Assembly: GCA_026168455.1 (NCBI GenBank)
Contig: CM047425.1
Span: 26,095,058 to 26,159,057 of the forward strand
Length of the DNA: 64,000 nucleotides
Source of the DNA: Theocolax elegans
Lineage: Eukaryota; Arthropoda; Insecta; Hymenoptera; Cerocephalidae
Direction: 5' to 3'
Part shown: positions 1-9,979 of the stretch, one piece after another
Numbering within the stretch: the stretch's first letter is position 1
Layout of the letters: every line of letters starts with the position of its first letter
Program-made: the position numbers and the translations under genes
Notes under the pieces: generated by a model
The model's input: only the letters and a program-made list of their open reading frames with translations
Told to the model about the DNA's origin: nothing
Databases searched by the model: none

Positions 1-244
1 GGATAGTCGGAACGATACTATTTTCGATCTCTTCCGCGCACCGTGGTATCGGAAACAATAATTGTACAGAAAGCTGTGTTTGCCCGTCCTCCTCGCTCGC
101 GCATGTGCATTCTACATCTTGTACAGTGTGCGCGCGAATTTAATATTTCTTCGGTAAATTGCGGTTGTGTTTCTTTATCGTTAAAATATATAAATTTGTC
201 AGTATATCAGACATAATTGGGGAATAGAAGACGTAATATATATG
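1..244. other. Unassigned sequence
   Basis: No open reading frame, RNA gene or repeat could be recognised. It ends where a palindromic repeat begins. Confidence 0.4.
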
Positions 245-1058
245 GGTCATTTCATATCAACTGGCTTGAATAAAATTTTTAAATGCATCAGATATTAAAT
301 ACAGTCTAGAAATGTTTTTCAGAAAACGGAAAATTCTTTTAGGCACTGGATTTCATTTGTTCTAAAGTTTTTCTAACCTTAAAAAGTAAGTTTTTTTTCA
401 ATTTTTTTCAACAATAGTTATCACAGCTACATATCTTCTAACCTATCAACTTTTGCAATATAACATTACATGTAACATTGGTTGCTGATTTTCGCTAGTA
501 TTTATCCTTTTAAGATAGAATTCCTAATCTCAAGGTCAATGACTAATAAACTAGAGGCCTAAAAGTTTAAAAAATTTAATAGAAATTTAACCTGCATTTT
601 ATTCAAATTTTTTTGAAATTCTTCAAATTACCATACCTTTTTACATACTTTCATATAAATTACAATCTACAAACCATTATATAGATATTGCTTCAAGCTT
701 TTATTGAAATTGTTGAATGAAAAAAATCGATTATCACGGAGTCGTTTTATCTTAAACATAAATGTTGACCTCTAGTTTATAAGTCATTGACCTTGAGATA
801 TGGAATTCTAACCCAAATGAATAAATTCTAGTGAAAATCAGCAACCATTATTACATGTTATGATATAGTAAAAGTTGATAAGTTATAAGATAAATATCTG
901 TGATAGAAATTGAAATAGAAATTGTAAAAACTCACTTTTTGAGGTTAGAATAACTTTTAAACAAATTATTTTCAGCAGCTAAAAATTTTATTCTGTTTTT
1001 AGAAAACATTTCCAGTCTGTGGGTAAACTGTGGTATATTTTAAAATTTTGATCCAACC
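245..1058. repeat. Diverged long palindrome, family A
   Basis: The left half (from about 245) and right half (to about 1058) are imperfect reverse complements. For example TCTCAAGGTCAATGACTAAT near 528 is mirrored by ATAAGTCATTGACCTTGAGA near 779, and both halves carry the block around ACATGTAACATT. The same motifs occur in the better-preserved palindrome at 20,681-21,699, so this is an older copy of one foldback family. No coding capacity is visible, and no terminal duplication could be defined because the ends are degraded. Confidence 0.7.
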
Positions 1059-1069
1059 AGAGTAGTTAT

Positions 1070-1190
1070 GGTGGTACTATGGACAGACACAACAAACCCC
1101 CACCACCTACCCACTGACCTCGAGTAACCCCGTCTATCACAGCTACTCGAGGTCAAGGTCAGGTTTGTTGTGTCTGTACATAGTACCACC
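1070..1190. repeat. Short palindromic MITE-like repeat, family B copy 1
   Basis: The element begins GGTGGTACTATGGACAGACA and ends with its near reverse complement, giving terminal inverted repeats of about 28 bp around a core containing CTCGAGGTCA. Two further copies lie at 18,399-18,516 and 18,631-18,752 in the opposite orientation. Sequence on both sides (GTAGTTAT on the left; ATCAAGGTTA followed by a GA tract on the right) is also shared with the copy at 18.63 kb, so the palindrome sits inside a longer repeat. Confidence 0.75.
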
Positions 1191-1212
1191 ACTCTTAAAA
1201 ATCAAGGTTATT

Positions 1213-1247
<35 letters not shown>

Positions 1248-1274
1248 CAGACAGAGATTGATTGATTGATTGAT
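1213..1274. repeat. (GA)n and (TGAT)n microsatellites
   Basis: A GA tract runs from about 1213 to 1256. It is directly followed by a TGAT tetranucleotide run to about 1274. The tetranucleotide run abuts the 3' end of the minus-strand LINE and is probably its tail. Confidence 0.85.
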
Positions 1275-1684
1275 AAAAATTTATTAGGCTACGGGTGCCA
1301 GCCCCCAAAGTAGCACATATTACATTGATAATAAATACATTTCTCAGTCTTATGAGTAAACATTTGCTGAATTAGATTAAATTAACGCTACCAGCAGAAC
1401 ACTAAATAACAGGTAATATTCTGAATATAAATATAATTGATTACAAATAAAAATCAAAAATCATAAAAGATAGGAATTGATCAATAACATAAAATCATAA
1501 AATCATAAAACAAAACTTAGTTGGTATAGCTAAAGATACATTGATATAACGCATAACTTGTGTACTTAAAATAGCGTATTGCACCAGCCACGGCGATACA
1601 TGAAACAAAAGATACAATATAATAAGAATATAATAAGATTCATTAGAATCAGAGCCGCGGCCACCAGGGCTACACATGCGGGGT

Positions 1685-4414
1685 TCACCATGACGGGACC
1701 TCAGACAGGGTAATACCCTCTTCCTCCACACGCCTACTCCAAGCCTGTCGGTCAAGCCCAGTAAGGTAATCGCGCAGACGATGTTGAAATGAATGAAGGC
1801 GATCAAGGTCGTAGACTAGGTCGGGAAAGTTGTTAAGAAGTCTGGAAGCAGTGATAGTGAAGGACCGATTCAGCGCCTCAGTCCTGGGTGGATGGTAAGT
1901 AAGAGGCCACTGCTGCAAACGAGAGGAAACACGGACATTTGGGCAAGAGTCAGTCTGTATGAAATGGTTACATAGATAGAACGGAGATGAAGTTGAGATG
2001 ATTTTAAATGCCAGGGAACCAATGAGATAAAGCCTCCTGTGCCCAACCGACAGCCAACCCATTTCCAACCGATAGGGCGTGACATGCGCCCGTTTGGGAA
2101 TATTACCCCAGACGAAGCGCACACACGCATTAACCAATCTTTGAAGCTTTAATTCTCGCGTCTGGTCAACGTCATTGTAAACCGCACACGCATAGTCCAG
2201 GTAAGGCCAGATCAAGCTCTCGACCAGCGACTTGCGCGACCCTCTGGACAAGGCTCGCTTATAGAATCTGAGGGAGTGCAGCACACCATGTACACTCTGC
2301 GAGATCGATTGCACGTGTTTAACCCATTCCAAGGACGGCGTAATCCACACCCCCAAAGATTTAACGGTACTCTCATACTGTAATGGCTCACCATTCACAC
2401 ACACCCTCTGAATGCCCCCAAGATCGAATCTAGAGATATATTGTTGACTACCCAGCAGGATAACCTTCGTCTTGGAGACATTCAGTTTCAGACCATTCAA
2501 AGCCGCCCAGTCCGCAACCGCCCCCGCATCCCGCGTCATCCTTTCCACCGCCAAACTGAACTCTGCAGGGGGAAAACAATAATATAGCTGTGTATCATCC
2601 GCAAAAATCATGTATTTCGAGTACTCCAAGACCGCAGGCAGGTCATTTATAAAAATTAAAAAAAAGAGGGGTCCTAAAACACTACCCTGAGGGACGCCTG
2701 CATGAACAGCGGACCATCCAGACCGGTCGCCCCCATCACCCTCAACTGCCTGCATGCGGCCCAGTAAGTACGTGTAGAACCAACTAATAACCTGATCAGA
2801 GCAACGGACCGCTCGAAGCTTATGGAGGAGAGCACCGTGAGGGACCGTATCAAAAGCTTTTGAGAAGTCGAATAGGACTAGTAGCGTCACCATACGCTGA
2901 TCGATGCTCCTACGGACGTCCTCCATTACCCCGAGCAATGCCGATTGCGTACTATGTCCCCTGCGGAAACCAGCCTGTCTGCAAGAAAGGAGATAATTTG
3001 TTTCCAAGTATCGCAACAGCTGCCCATGTACTATCCATTCAAGCAACTTCGACACCTCACACAGCCGAGCTATAGGTCTAGTATCAGTAATACTGCTGCA
3101 CACACTAGACTTAGCCAGTGGGTACAGCAGCGCCCTCTTCCATAGCGAGGGAAAACAGCCCGTCTGAAGCGAGGCATCGAAGATGTTCGCCAAGTGACCC
3201 AATAAAGACGAGCTCGCGAGCTTAAGCATCGGAACGGAGATTCCATCAACACCCGTCGCCCGCGAGGTCGCCCCGCCCAACGCCTCACCAACACTGGTGA
3301 CAGTGACACGTTCGAAGTTAAAACAATTTAAAGTAGTTACTGGGGCAAAAACCAAAACATCCGTCAGCACATGGCGCGAAACCGGGTCAGATTGACACGA
3401 GACAGCAGCATAGTGCGCGTTTAATTCATCCAGAGGGAATAGCGCAGAAGGTGAAGGCCTCGAGCGCCCCGAAACGCCATAGCTCTTCATGATACGCCAC
3501 TTTGATTTGGCATCAACGACCGCGTTTAACTCGCGATTTATGAATTCAAATTTTGCCGACTCTGAGGCACACGAGGCCTCACCACACAGGCGGCGATATC
3601 GGGCAAAATCATTTGGATCATTGCTACGCTTGGCGGTTCGGTACGCTCGCTTCCTCTCCTTAATCAAACGATTAACATTAGGTGTGATCCAGGGTTTACG
3701 CTTGTTGCCCGTGGTATGTAACCTAGCCGGCGCCATCTGGTGATACGCGCGAACGATGGCGTTGCTCAAATCTCGCACCGGAGAGTCAACAGCCAACTCG
3801 TCACCATGAATTAGGGCACGATCATTGGACATAGTAGGAGAGCCTAAATCCGAATCGGCATGCAAGGTTGCGGTACGATCCGTAAGAGCAAGTTCAGGGT
3901 TATAGCTGAAGGCCCGAGCGAAACATTCGCCGTCAATCCCGCCCAACCTACGCGACTTATACCTGCTCGGCTGACGCCTCCCTAAATTTAAGTTAATCAT
4001 AATGGCATCGTGCCCTGAATCGGCCAAAAACGGTACATCGGACTTGGAAAAGTTAAAGTTAAGCATGCTATCGCGTAAAATAAAAATATCGAGCCATGTA
4101 TGCGAAATATAGTTAACGCATTGTGCATGATGCGTAGGTTCTGATGGGATTAACATTAGATTAAGTTTGTTTAAGCGCGAGAACATAAAGTCAACAGCGG
4201 CGCACGGCCGATTAAAATTGATATTAAAGTCACCCGTGATAACTATATGCTCGTACGCAGAATTTAAATCTGACAATAAATCAAAAAATAACGAAGGAAT
4301 GGTGGCGCCCGGGCGCCTATACACTACACAAACTAAAACTTTGAACAGACTACACGAGACATCCAACATGAGAAACTTTGGCGAATTATTGAAAATCGGG
4401 TCCGATTGACCCAC
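1685..4414 (-). CDS. LINE ORF2: EEP endonuclease (C-terminal part) and reverse transcriptase
   Basis: This 909-residue frame carries the later endonuclease motifs (GDFNINF near residue 60; a GHDAI motif near residue 133). A LINE reverse transcriptase follows: VLFDFSKAFDTVPH near 515, GVPQGSVLGPLFF near 570 and the catalytic FADD near 604. It ends with the usual RT thumb and C-terminal region. The enzyme nicks target DNA and primes reverse transcription there. The endonuclease N-terminus is in another frame (4333-4593), separated by a TAG codon and a long G run (minus strand), so the copy is probably inactive although the RT core is open and keeps its aspartates. The annotated start is simply the first start codon after the break, not the native one. 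Confidence 0.9.
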   Translation of the reverse strand: MGQSDPIFNNSPKFLMLDVSCSLFKVLVCVVYRRPGATIPSLFFDLLSDLNSAYEHIVITGDFNINFNRPCAAVDFMFSRLNKLNLMLIPSEPTHHAQCVNYISHTWLDIFILRDSMLNFNFSKSDVPFLADSGHDAIMINLNLGRRQPSRYKSRRLGGIDGECFARAFSYNPELALTDRTATLHADSDLGSPTMSNDRALIHGDELAVDSPVRDLSNAIVRAYHQMAPARLHTTGNKRKPWITPNVNRLIKERKRAYRTAKRSNDPNDFARYRRLCGEASCASESAKFEFINRELNAVVDAKSKWRIMKSYGVSGRSRPSPSALFPLDELNAHYAAVSCQSDPVSRHVLTDVLVFAPVTTLNCFNFERVTVTSVGEALGGATSRATGVDGISVPMLKLASSSLLGHLANIFDASLQTGCFPSLWKRALLYPLAKSSVCSSITDTRPIARLCEVSKLLEWIVHGQLLRYLETNYLLSCRQAGFRRGHSTQSALLGVMEDVRRSIDQRMVTLLVLFDFSKAFDTVPHGALLHKLRAVRCSDQVISWFYTYLLGRMQAVEGDGGDRSGWSAVHAGVPQGSVLGPLFFLIFINDLPAVLEYSKYMIFADDTQLYYCFPPAEFSLAVERMTRDAGAVADWAALNGLKLNVSKTKVILLGSQQYISRFDLGGIQRVCVNGEPLQYESTVKSLGVWITPSLEWVKHVQSISQSVHGVLHSLRFYKRALSRGSRKSLVESLIWPYLDYACAVYNDVDQTRELKLQRLVNACVRFVWGNIPKRAHVTPYRLEMGWLSVGHRRLYLIGSLAFKIISTSSPFYLCNHFIQTDSCPNVRVSSRLQQWPLTYHPPRTEALNRSFTITASRLLNNFPDLVYDLDRLHSFQHRLRDYLTGLDRQAWSRRVEEEGITLSEVPSW

Positions 4415-4593
4415 GACCTTGACTTTCTATATATTTTTGACATAAGCACCCCCCCCCCCTCCTTCCTGATACGATCGTTCCTAAACAAGTTATAATGCTG
4501 CAGTTGAATAATTTCAGTTGCATCAAGTGGAGTGAGGAAGGTTTCAGAAATGGCTATGACATCATAAGCGCGCGGGTGTCCCAGAGTTTCCAA
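4333..4593 (-). pseudogene. LINE ORF2 N-terminus (endonuclease start), frameshifted
   Basis: The frame reads through an endonuclease segment with the motif AISETFL, the conserved active-site glutamate region of EEP endonucleases, and RNDRIRKEGGGV. It runs into the homopolymer at 4449-4461, after which the family continues in a different frame. The break may be a true indel or a sequencing error in a 13-base homopolymer. Confidence 0.8.
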
Positions 4594-4665
4594 CGCCGCA
4601 AAATGTGGTTTAATTCTATTAATATTTACGTGGAAAATACTAAATCTATTTATATTAAGAACTAG

Positions 4666-5187
4666 TCACGCAGACGTGCCCGAGGGGCCATCGCGATTAT
4701 TGCTTATGCTGATAAATGGCTCAAATTTACTAAAATCGGTATTAGCGTCCACTGGGATAAGCTGGCTATCTCTACTCGCTCTAATGAAAACCTGCAAATT
4801 GCGCACTACAGGCCTAGCGTAATGCAAGCGATTTGTTTCGCGGAGGGCTCGGGACCAAATTGCGTGGACCGGTTTAGGCCAAATAGGTCTGATATACAGA
4901 CTCGCGGTACCTCCCGCGCCAAAAATGCTCTGGGCATTTTGTCCGCTCAACCTCCCGCTACGCGCTATAATGGTATCACGAATGTCCGCTGATATTACCC
5001 TAAAAGCTATACCACGAATTTTGTTGGACGAAGAGCTTCGCGTTTCAGCCGTATTGTCAAGAGACTCCGACCCTGCAACATTTGACGCTCCGTCACTCGT
5101 AGACTGATCAATTCGCGGTATTACACTTTTGTAACGTTTGATCAGAGACGAATAAAATATCCTTATACCGCGAATTGTTATAACCAT
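4666..5187 (-). CDS. LINE ORF1 remnant (FP-like nucleic-acid-binding protein, C-terminal part)
   Basis: This is a 173-residue frame. Its middle portion (IRPIWPKPVHAIWSRALRE and HYARPVVRNLQVFIRASRD) resembles the C-terminal region of insect LINE ORF1 proteins related to baculovirus FP25K. It lies just upstream of ORF2 on the same strand, as expected. The N-terminus looks unrelated or truncated near 5190. ORF1 proteins of this group bind the element RNA. Assignment rests on pattern recognition only. Confidence 0.55.
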   Translation of the reverse strand: MVITIRGIRIFYSSLIKRYKSVIPRIDQSTSDGASNVAGSESLDNTAETRSSSSNKIRGIAFRVISADIRDTIIARSGRLSGQNAQSIFGAGGTASLYIRPIWPKPVHAIWSRALRETNRLHYARPVVRNLQVFIRASRDSQLIPVDANTDFSKFEPFISISNNRDGPSGTSA

Positions 5188-5383
5188 TATTGAGAAAGTT
5201 ATCGATTATCATTCGTCAACTTTCGGTCCAATCAATTCGTGTTAGATACTGTAGCGTCACTCGCATCAGAAAAATGACAGTACATTTTCAAATTCGTGCA
5301 AAATTGTCGAATTTATGCATTTTTTCCATCACTGCGCATACAACCCCACCACTATTTTACCCTTTCTTGCGGGCTGGTGGCAC

Positions 5384-5419
5384 TATAAAAAGGTGACGTT
5401 TCCGCCGAGATTTATCAGT
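5384..5419 (+). promoter_or_regulatory. Core promoter: TATA box and arthropod initiator
   Basis: TATAAAA lies at 5384-5390 and an initiator TCAGT at 5415-5419. The initiator A at 5417 places the first T of the TATA box at -33. The first Maverick ORF starts at 5482, about 65 nt downstream. The same TATA-Inr spacing recurs upstream of two other Maverick genes. Confidence 0.75.
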
Positions 5420-5481
5420 GTTTCGGGGTTCTGCTTCCTCTTTTGCGTGTAACAAGGTGAAAATAGTGTGTCTATCTCGAT

Positions 5482-5765
5482 ATGGAGAAGTCGGTATTGT
5501 TGAGAATCGTTCACGTAATATTGAGTGTAGTGATTCAACGTGAACCAGTAGTCAAGCTATTTTGCACTGACAAGTGGCAGAAAAATTTGAAATACTGCAC
5601 AATCAACGAATTGTTCAGTAGATTGAAGTATATTCTTTCGTATTGTAGTACCCGTACAATAATATATTTATACAATTGTGGAATTTTTGAAAATAAAAAA
5701 GAAATAATACGTGTCGTTGGTGCGTGAATTGCAAGATCTTATGCTGCAGTATCGCACTATTCTCG
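5482..5765 (+). CDS. First Maverick ORF, hypothetical (possible exon 1)
   Basis: An ATG-started frame (5482-5727, 81 residues) follows the TATA/Inr promoter. I do not recognise its product. It is rich in hydrophobic and basic residues (motif LKYILSYCSTRTIIYLY). A different frame, open from 5708, reads VRELQDLMLQYRTIL up to 5765. There it meets a good splice donor whose use would join it in frame to the acidic segment at 5832-6067. The two frames are not continuous, so either a frameshift or a further exon is involved. Confidence 0.4.
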
Positions 5766-5831
5766 GTACGTAATAAATTTTACAATAGCATAATAGACTT
5801 GTGTGATTTATAAAAAATTCTGAAATTTCAG
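5766..5831 (+). other. Candidate 66-bp intron
   Basis: It begins GTACGT at 5766 and ends TTTCAG at 5831, is AT-rich and short like insect introns, and keeps the flanking frames in register (phase 1). No transcript evidence is available. Confidence 0.45.
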
Positions 5832-6067
5832 CTTTTGATGCAATGATGACCGATGATGAGGGTGATGCTCTTCTATTGAGTGTAGACGCGACACCTGCTC
5901 GACCGTCAGTGCATTTGCTACCTATGGAGTCTGAGGATTCAAGCGGTACCGACACTGCCGATGAGTCGTCAGATACCGATGATTGTAAATCTACATTTTG
6001 CATACGTTTAACAAAAAAGAAAAAAGACAGCGAAATAACTACCTATGAAGTCAACAAGGTCAGATAA
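5832..6067 (+). CDS. Acidic Ser/Asp-rich protein, Maverick, hypothetical (possible exon 2)
   Basis: The frame is open from the candidate acceptor at 5831 to a stop at 6067, with an internal ATG at 5843. The product is strongly acidic and serine-rich in the middle (ESEDSSGTDTADESSDTDD) and ends with a basic lysine run. It overlaps the first ATG of the polymerase frame at 6045 by 23 nt. No family was recognised; the composition suggests a disordered regulatory or DNA-interacting protein. Function is unknown. Confidence 0.4.
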
Positions 6068-7228
6068 TCAGTGTGGGGCAGGTGTGAGCGGAGCCACTGC
6101 TCAATATATCGACATTCGCGAAGAATCAACGCGATTTTACCGACGATTCCAGCTACGAGGACACGAACTACTTGCAACTATAGTCCAACCACCAGCGGGG
6201 GCAGATGTATGCAGCTGGTTAGAGAGGGCTATTCATGAACTTTATGGCCATGTAAGCGAAAACGTACGTCTCACGGATTATATAGGTGTATCTGTCAATT
6301 CGGAATGGTTTCGTCAGGGTCCTGTCTGGATTTCGTTTAGATTGATGCGCGATTTTCGGCCCAATGACTTGTTTGATTTGCTTGCTAGTGTAGCGCAAAG
6401 TAACGACGGTTTCGAAATTGACGATACGTTGAAAATAAGTGTCAATGTTGTCTCTGTACCGCAAGGTCGTGGACGAGTTAAGCTTACAACAGAGCACGTG
6501 TACAAGAGATCAATTTTAAATGTTATAAATACTGACGATTTGTGTACCGCGCTCTTTGGTTACTGCGCACGTGCACGCTATACGCGGTAAAATCCGTTCC
6601 GGTATTTTACATAAAAAATGGTTAAAAATACGCAATAGTGCCGGTAAATATCAGACAGAGCAAGCCGAGAAATTAGTTAGAGCAGCACGATTTATTGTAC
6701 CTGTAACGGGGTGTGGTATCGAAGAGCTGAAACTATTTCAAGAGTATTATGCACTGTTTGACATGGCAATTGTTGTCTACGCATTTCGAGCCTTTGCTCG
6801 GGGTGATAAGCCGCTATACGACGGTGCGCAGTACGTTTATAACGTCGGTAATATTGTACGGTATACTCTTCGTATAATGTATTATGAAAGTAGTGGGCAT
6901 TATCAGCCAATTTTAAATGTAATCGGTGCGTCGGGTAGTAGAAATTACTGCATACCTTGCAATAAAAAATTAACCTGCAGGTAGACAAAATCACAAGTGT
7001 CCGCATAAATATCGAGGATGCTTGCAGGCTTCGCTTTGTAATGTTAATGAAATTAAAATCAAATGTACTCGGTGTAGTAGAGAATTTTTCGGTCCGTCTT
7101 GTTTATCGAAGCATTTAGAGGTAGATTCTTTTGGTAAAAATCTTTCGGTTTGTGAAAGTGTGGGAATTTGCAAAATATGTAAGACTGTCAGGACTAGCGA
7201 TCGAGATCCACATGAATGCAAACTATAA
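6045..7228 (+). pseudogene. Maverick DNA polymerase B, N-terminal region (broken into three frames)
   Basis: Segments at 6045-6590, 6556-6984 and 7022-7228 together resemble the N-terminal extension of Maverick polymerases. The first contains YIGVSVNSEWF, AQSNDGFEIDDTL and VPQGRGRVKL. The second is an alpha-helical stretch with AEKLVRAARF. The third is Cys/His-rich (CTRC...CLSKH...CKIC...HECKL), consistent with the zinc-finger-like module before the exonuclease. Frames change near 6550 and again near 6985, so no continuous protein is made. A leading terminal-protein-like role is known for this region of protein-primed polymerases, but it is not demonstrated here. Confidence 0.8.
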
Positions 7229-8175
7229 AAGATAATCCAAACAGATCAAAAGCAAAATTGACACTTTATGTATTTTATGATTCTGAAACTCAGCAGTCGG
7301 AGAGTGTAGTGGGTGATGATACGGTAAAATTACACGTGCCAAATTTATGCGTTGCTCAACAAGTTTGTACGGTGTGTCTCGACAACGATGATATTACGAA
7401 TTCTTGTAATGTATGCGGCATACGTGAATATGTATTTAACATTGATCCGGTAAAACAGCTACTCGACCTCGCACTTACACTAAGACAAAAATTTCAAGAA
7501 GTCATCTGTATTGCGCACAATGCGCAAGGTTTCGACGCACAATTTTTTTTACGACATCTAGCGGAAAGAAAAGATATACGGGAAAAGCCTTCGATGATCC
7601 TGAACGGGGAGAAGATAGTGGTTATGCGAGTGCTACATGTAAAATTTCTGGATAGTCTCAATTATTTACATATGCCGTTAAGCGCATTACCGAAGGCCTA
7701 TGGACTTGGAAATATTGAGAAGGGTACGTTCCCCCACTTATTTAATACTCCAGAAAATCAAGGTTATGTGGGTGTGATGCCACCATTGTGGACGTACTCG
7801 CCAGAATCGATGAGTGCGAAACAGCGAAAAGACTTTCTGCAATGGTACCACGAGACGTGTGAGCAAAATTATATTTTTAATTTTCAAGATGAAATAATTA
7901 AGTACTGCAAGCAGGATGTTAAGATATTGAGATTAGCATGCCTCGCCTTTAGAAAGACATTTATGACATGTGGCGAAACGGATCCCTTTCTAGAATGTTG
8001 CACTATTGCATCATCATGCATGAGGGTGTATAGAAAAAAGTATTTAGAACAAGACACGATCGGAATTATTCCGCAAGATTGCTACAGGTGTTCCAATAGA
8101 CAATCGATGAAAGCGATGCAGTGGATGTGCTGGATGGAGCAAGAATTACAGTGTCAAATTCAGTTTGCAGGGTGA
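7216..8175 (+). pseudogene. Maverick protein-primed DNA polymerase B, exonuclease domain
   Basis: The three 3'-5' exonuclease motifs are visible. ExoI is FYDSETQQ (Asp and Glu kept, near residue 21). ExoII is AHNAQGFDAQFF (near 97). ExoIII is YCKQDVKIL (near 228). Downstream the NRQSMKAMQW block typical of Maverick polymerases is present. The frame ends at a TGA at 8173-8175 where homology continues in another frame. The domain itself reads intact, but it is embedded in a polymerase that lacks its polymerising motifs. In complete family members it proofreads during protein-primed replication. Confidence 0.9.
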
Positions 8176-8208
8176 GCGCGAGAAAACAGATTACCCGAGG
8201 GACCCCTA

Positions 8209-8988
8209 GTGGATGGTTATTGCGAATTAAGTGAGGTGGACAAAGTAGTTTTGCAATTTCATGGGTGCTATTGGCATGGCTGTCTACGATGTTTCACGCT
8301 AAACAGAGATATTTGTCTCGTGAATGGTGAAACCATGGACGAGAGATACGAGAGAACAGTGAGAATTTCAGAGAAAATTAGCAGCTCCCGTTATCGGCTC
8401 ATCGAAATGTGGGAATGTCAATTTGATCGTGAATGCAGTCAAAATCGTATGATGGCTGGCTACATCAGTGAGCGGATGAAAAATTTAATTAAGTATGTGG
8501 ATGTTTGTTCGTTGTATCCGTATATATGTAAGTATGGACGCTATCCTGTGGGTCATCCGACGCTGTACATTGGTGAAGATGAGTGTCGTGAATTGGTGGG
8601 TGTGAGTAACGATATAAGTAACGTTGATGGTCTAATAATGTGCGAGGTCTTACCCCCGAGAAATTTATTTCACCCTGTTTTACCGGTCAAGATGCATAAC
8701 AAGCTGATATTTGCCTTGTGTCGATCTTGCGTGGAGTCGAAAAATCAAGCGAATTGTAATCACGATGACGTAAGGGAGCACGTCTTTACGGGTACTTGGG
8801 TGGCCGAAGAGTTGAAGAAAGCTGTCGAGTTTGGTTACGTGATTCGAAAAGTGTTAGAAATATGGGCGTACAAAAAGACGCAGTACGACAAGGGGACAAA
8901 GCAAAAAAAGACTCATGCATCGGGTTATCCGGTGGAATGCGGAGACGACGAAGATGCCATGAAACATCATGTGGAAGAATTTGAGTAA
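8209..8988 (+). pseudogene. Maverick DNA polymerase B, TPR/palm region with motif A
   Basis: The frame opens with QFHGCYWHGC, a hallmark of protein-primed polymerases of Mavericks and virophages. It then shows motif A (YVDVCSLYPY, near residue 97) followed by GRYPVGHP. Compared with the family, a block of tens of residues appears missing between ISEKISSSRYRLIEMWECQF and motif A, where the join at MMAGYISERMKNLIK looks abrupt. The frame stops at 8988, before motif B. Confidence 0.88.
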
Positions 8989-9002
8989 TAGGAGGGGATC
9001 AG

Positions 9003-9408
9003 ACTGGATAGAAATTGCATCAATCTCACAATGATGACATTATGTATGTGTGTTGGCGTAATATTGACGGGATTGTTGAATTGTCACCACAGTGCAATGT
9101 TGTGATTGCGGCTTATACCACGGCACTGGCACGATTAAAACTTTTCTCCGAATTGGTGGCACTGGGCGATTGGGCCGTTTTTGGGTAGTCTTACCGACGA
9201 ATTGGCGTGTCACGGGGTGGGCACGTATATAACATCGTTTGTATCCGGCGGTCCGAAATTTTACGCGTACAAGTACCGAACACCAGACGGAAGCGAATCT
9301 TGCGTGTGTAAAATAAAAGGTATCAAATTAAATTTTGCTGCGAGTCGAAAAATCGATTTCGATTCGGTGCGTAAGTTAGTTCGAGGAGAAATACCACCAA
9401 TATACTAA
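9003..9408 (+). pseudogene. Maverick DNA polymerase B, C-terminal remnant lacking motifs B and C
   Basis: The frame resumes near 9003 and shows a block ending in NVVIAAYTTALARLKL before 9150. A segment from 9181 then contains SLTDELACHGVGTYITSFVS and KINFDS-like text (KIDFDSVRKLV). The conserved Asn-Ser/Tyr-Gly motif B and the Asp-Thr-Asp-Ser motif C expected between these blocks are absent; both places look like internal deletions. Polymerisation would be impossible without them. The stop is at 9406-9408. Confidence 0.8.
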
Positions 9409-9979
9409 TAGTATCACGATGTTGTAACACGGCCTGAGTGTAAAAAATGCGAACCAGTGTACGAAAAGAGGCGATTTGTATCATTTCATAAAAGTTACCC
9501 ATATGGGTATAAAATCAGTTGAATTAAAAATATTTTATTTATTTATTATGATCGTGTGACCTAATGAACCCTCTACATATAATGCTACAGAAACAACGTG
9601 GTAAAATGTGGTAAGTAGTAGTGGTAGTCGTAGAAGTAGTAGTAGTAGTAGTAGCACCATTGGAAGAGATAACTAGCTCGCTCAATACCGCCGCCGCCGC
9701 CGCCACGCAGTAGCGAGCCTCGTGAGCGGTCGCGGGTCTAGCATCGCGGTCGCACAGCTGACAACGCGGTCGCGTAGCTAGCAGCACGATCGATCCGCAT
9801 GCTCACGGTGCAAGCCGGCTTGAATCCGCGCGCACGCACGCGACGCGGGGCCCCCCTCCGCCGCGCCGCCGCATTTGATTGAGCCTTTTTTAGTGTTAGC
9901 GTTACGGGGAGCGGGGGGAGGACCGCGTAAATACAGGTGTTTAAATGTGTGGATGTGGTTGGTGATTTTGTCAGTTGCG
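9409..9979. other. Intergenic low-complexity and CpG-rich stretch between polymerase and ATPase
   Basis: No gene was recognised. From about 9605 there is a GTA/AGT trinucleotide run, near 9690 a GCC run, and then CpG-rich DNA with GCGGTCGC repeated at 9726, 9746 and 9766 (exactly 20 bp apart). A perfect CCCATATGGG palindrome lies near 9498. The ORF-like open stretches here are compositional artefacts. Confidence 0.6.

Larger units (their letters stand above)
1257..5190 (-). mobile_element. LINE (Jockey/CR1-like non-LTR retrotransposon), minus strand
   Basis: The element reads right to left: ORF1 remnant (5187-4666), endonuclease start (4593-4333), endonuclease plus reverse transcriptase (4414-1685), an AT-rich 3' UTR and a simple-repeat tail (TCAA type on the minus strand) at 1257-1274. 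It is 5' truncated close to 5190, where the Maverick region begins. The EEP endonuclease plus RT architecture with an FP-like ORF1 places it in the Jockey/CR1 group; a finer clade would be a guess. Breaks are a stop and frame change near a 13-base C run at about 4449-4461. Confidence 0.88.

Noticed and set aside
9539..9787. Minus-strand ORF with Thr and Ala runs
   Set aside because: It is generated by GTA and GCC trinucleotide repeats.
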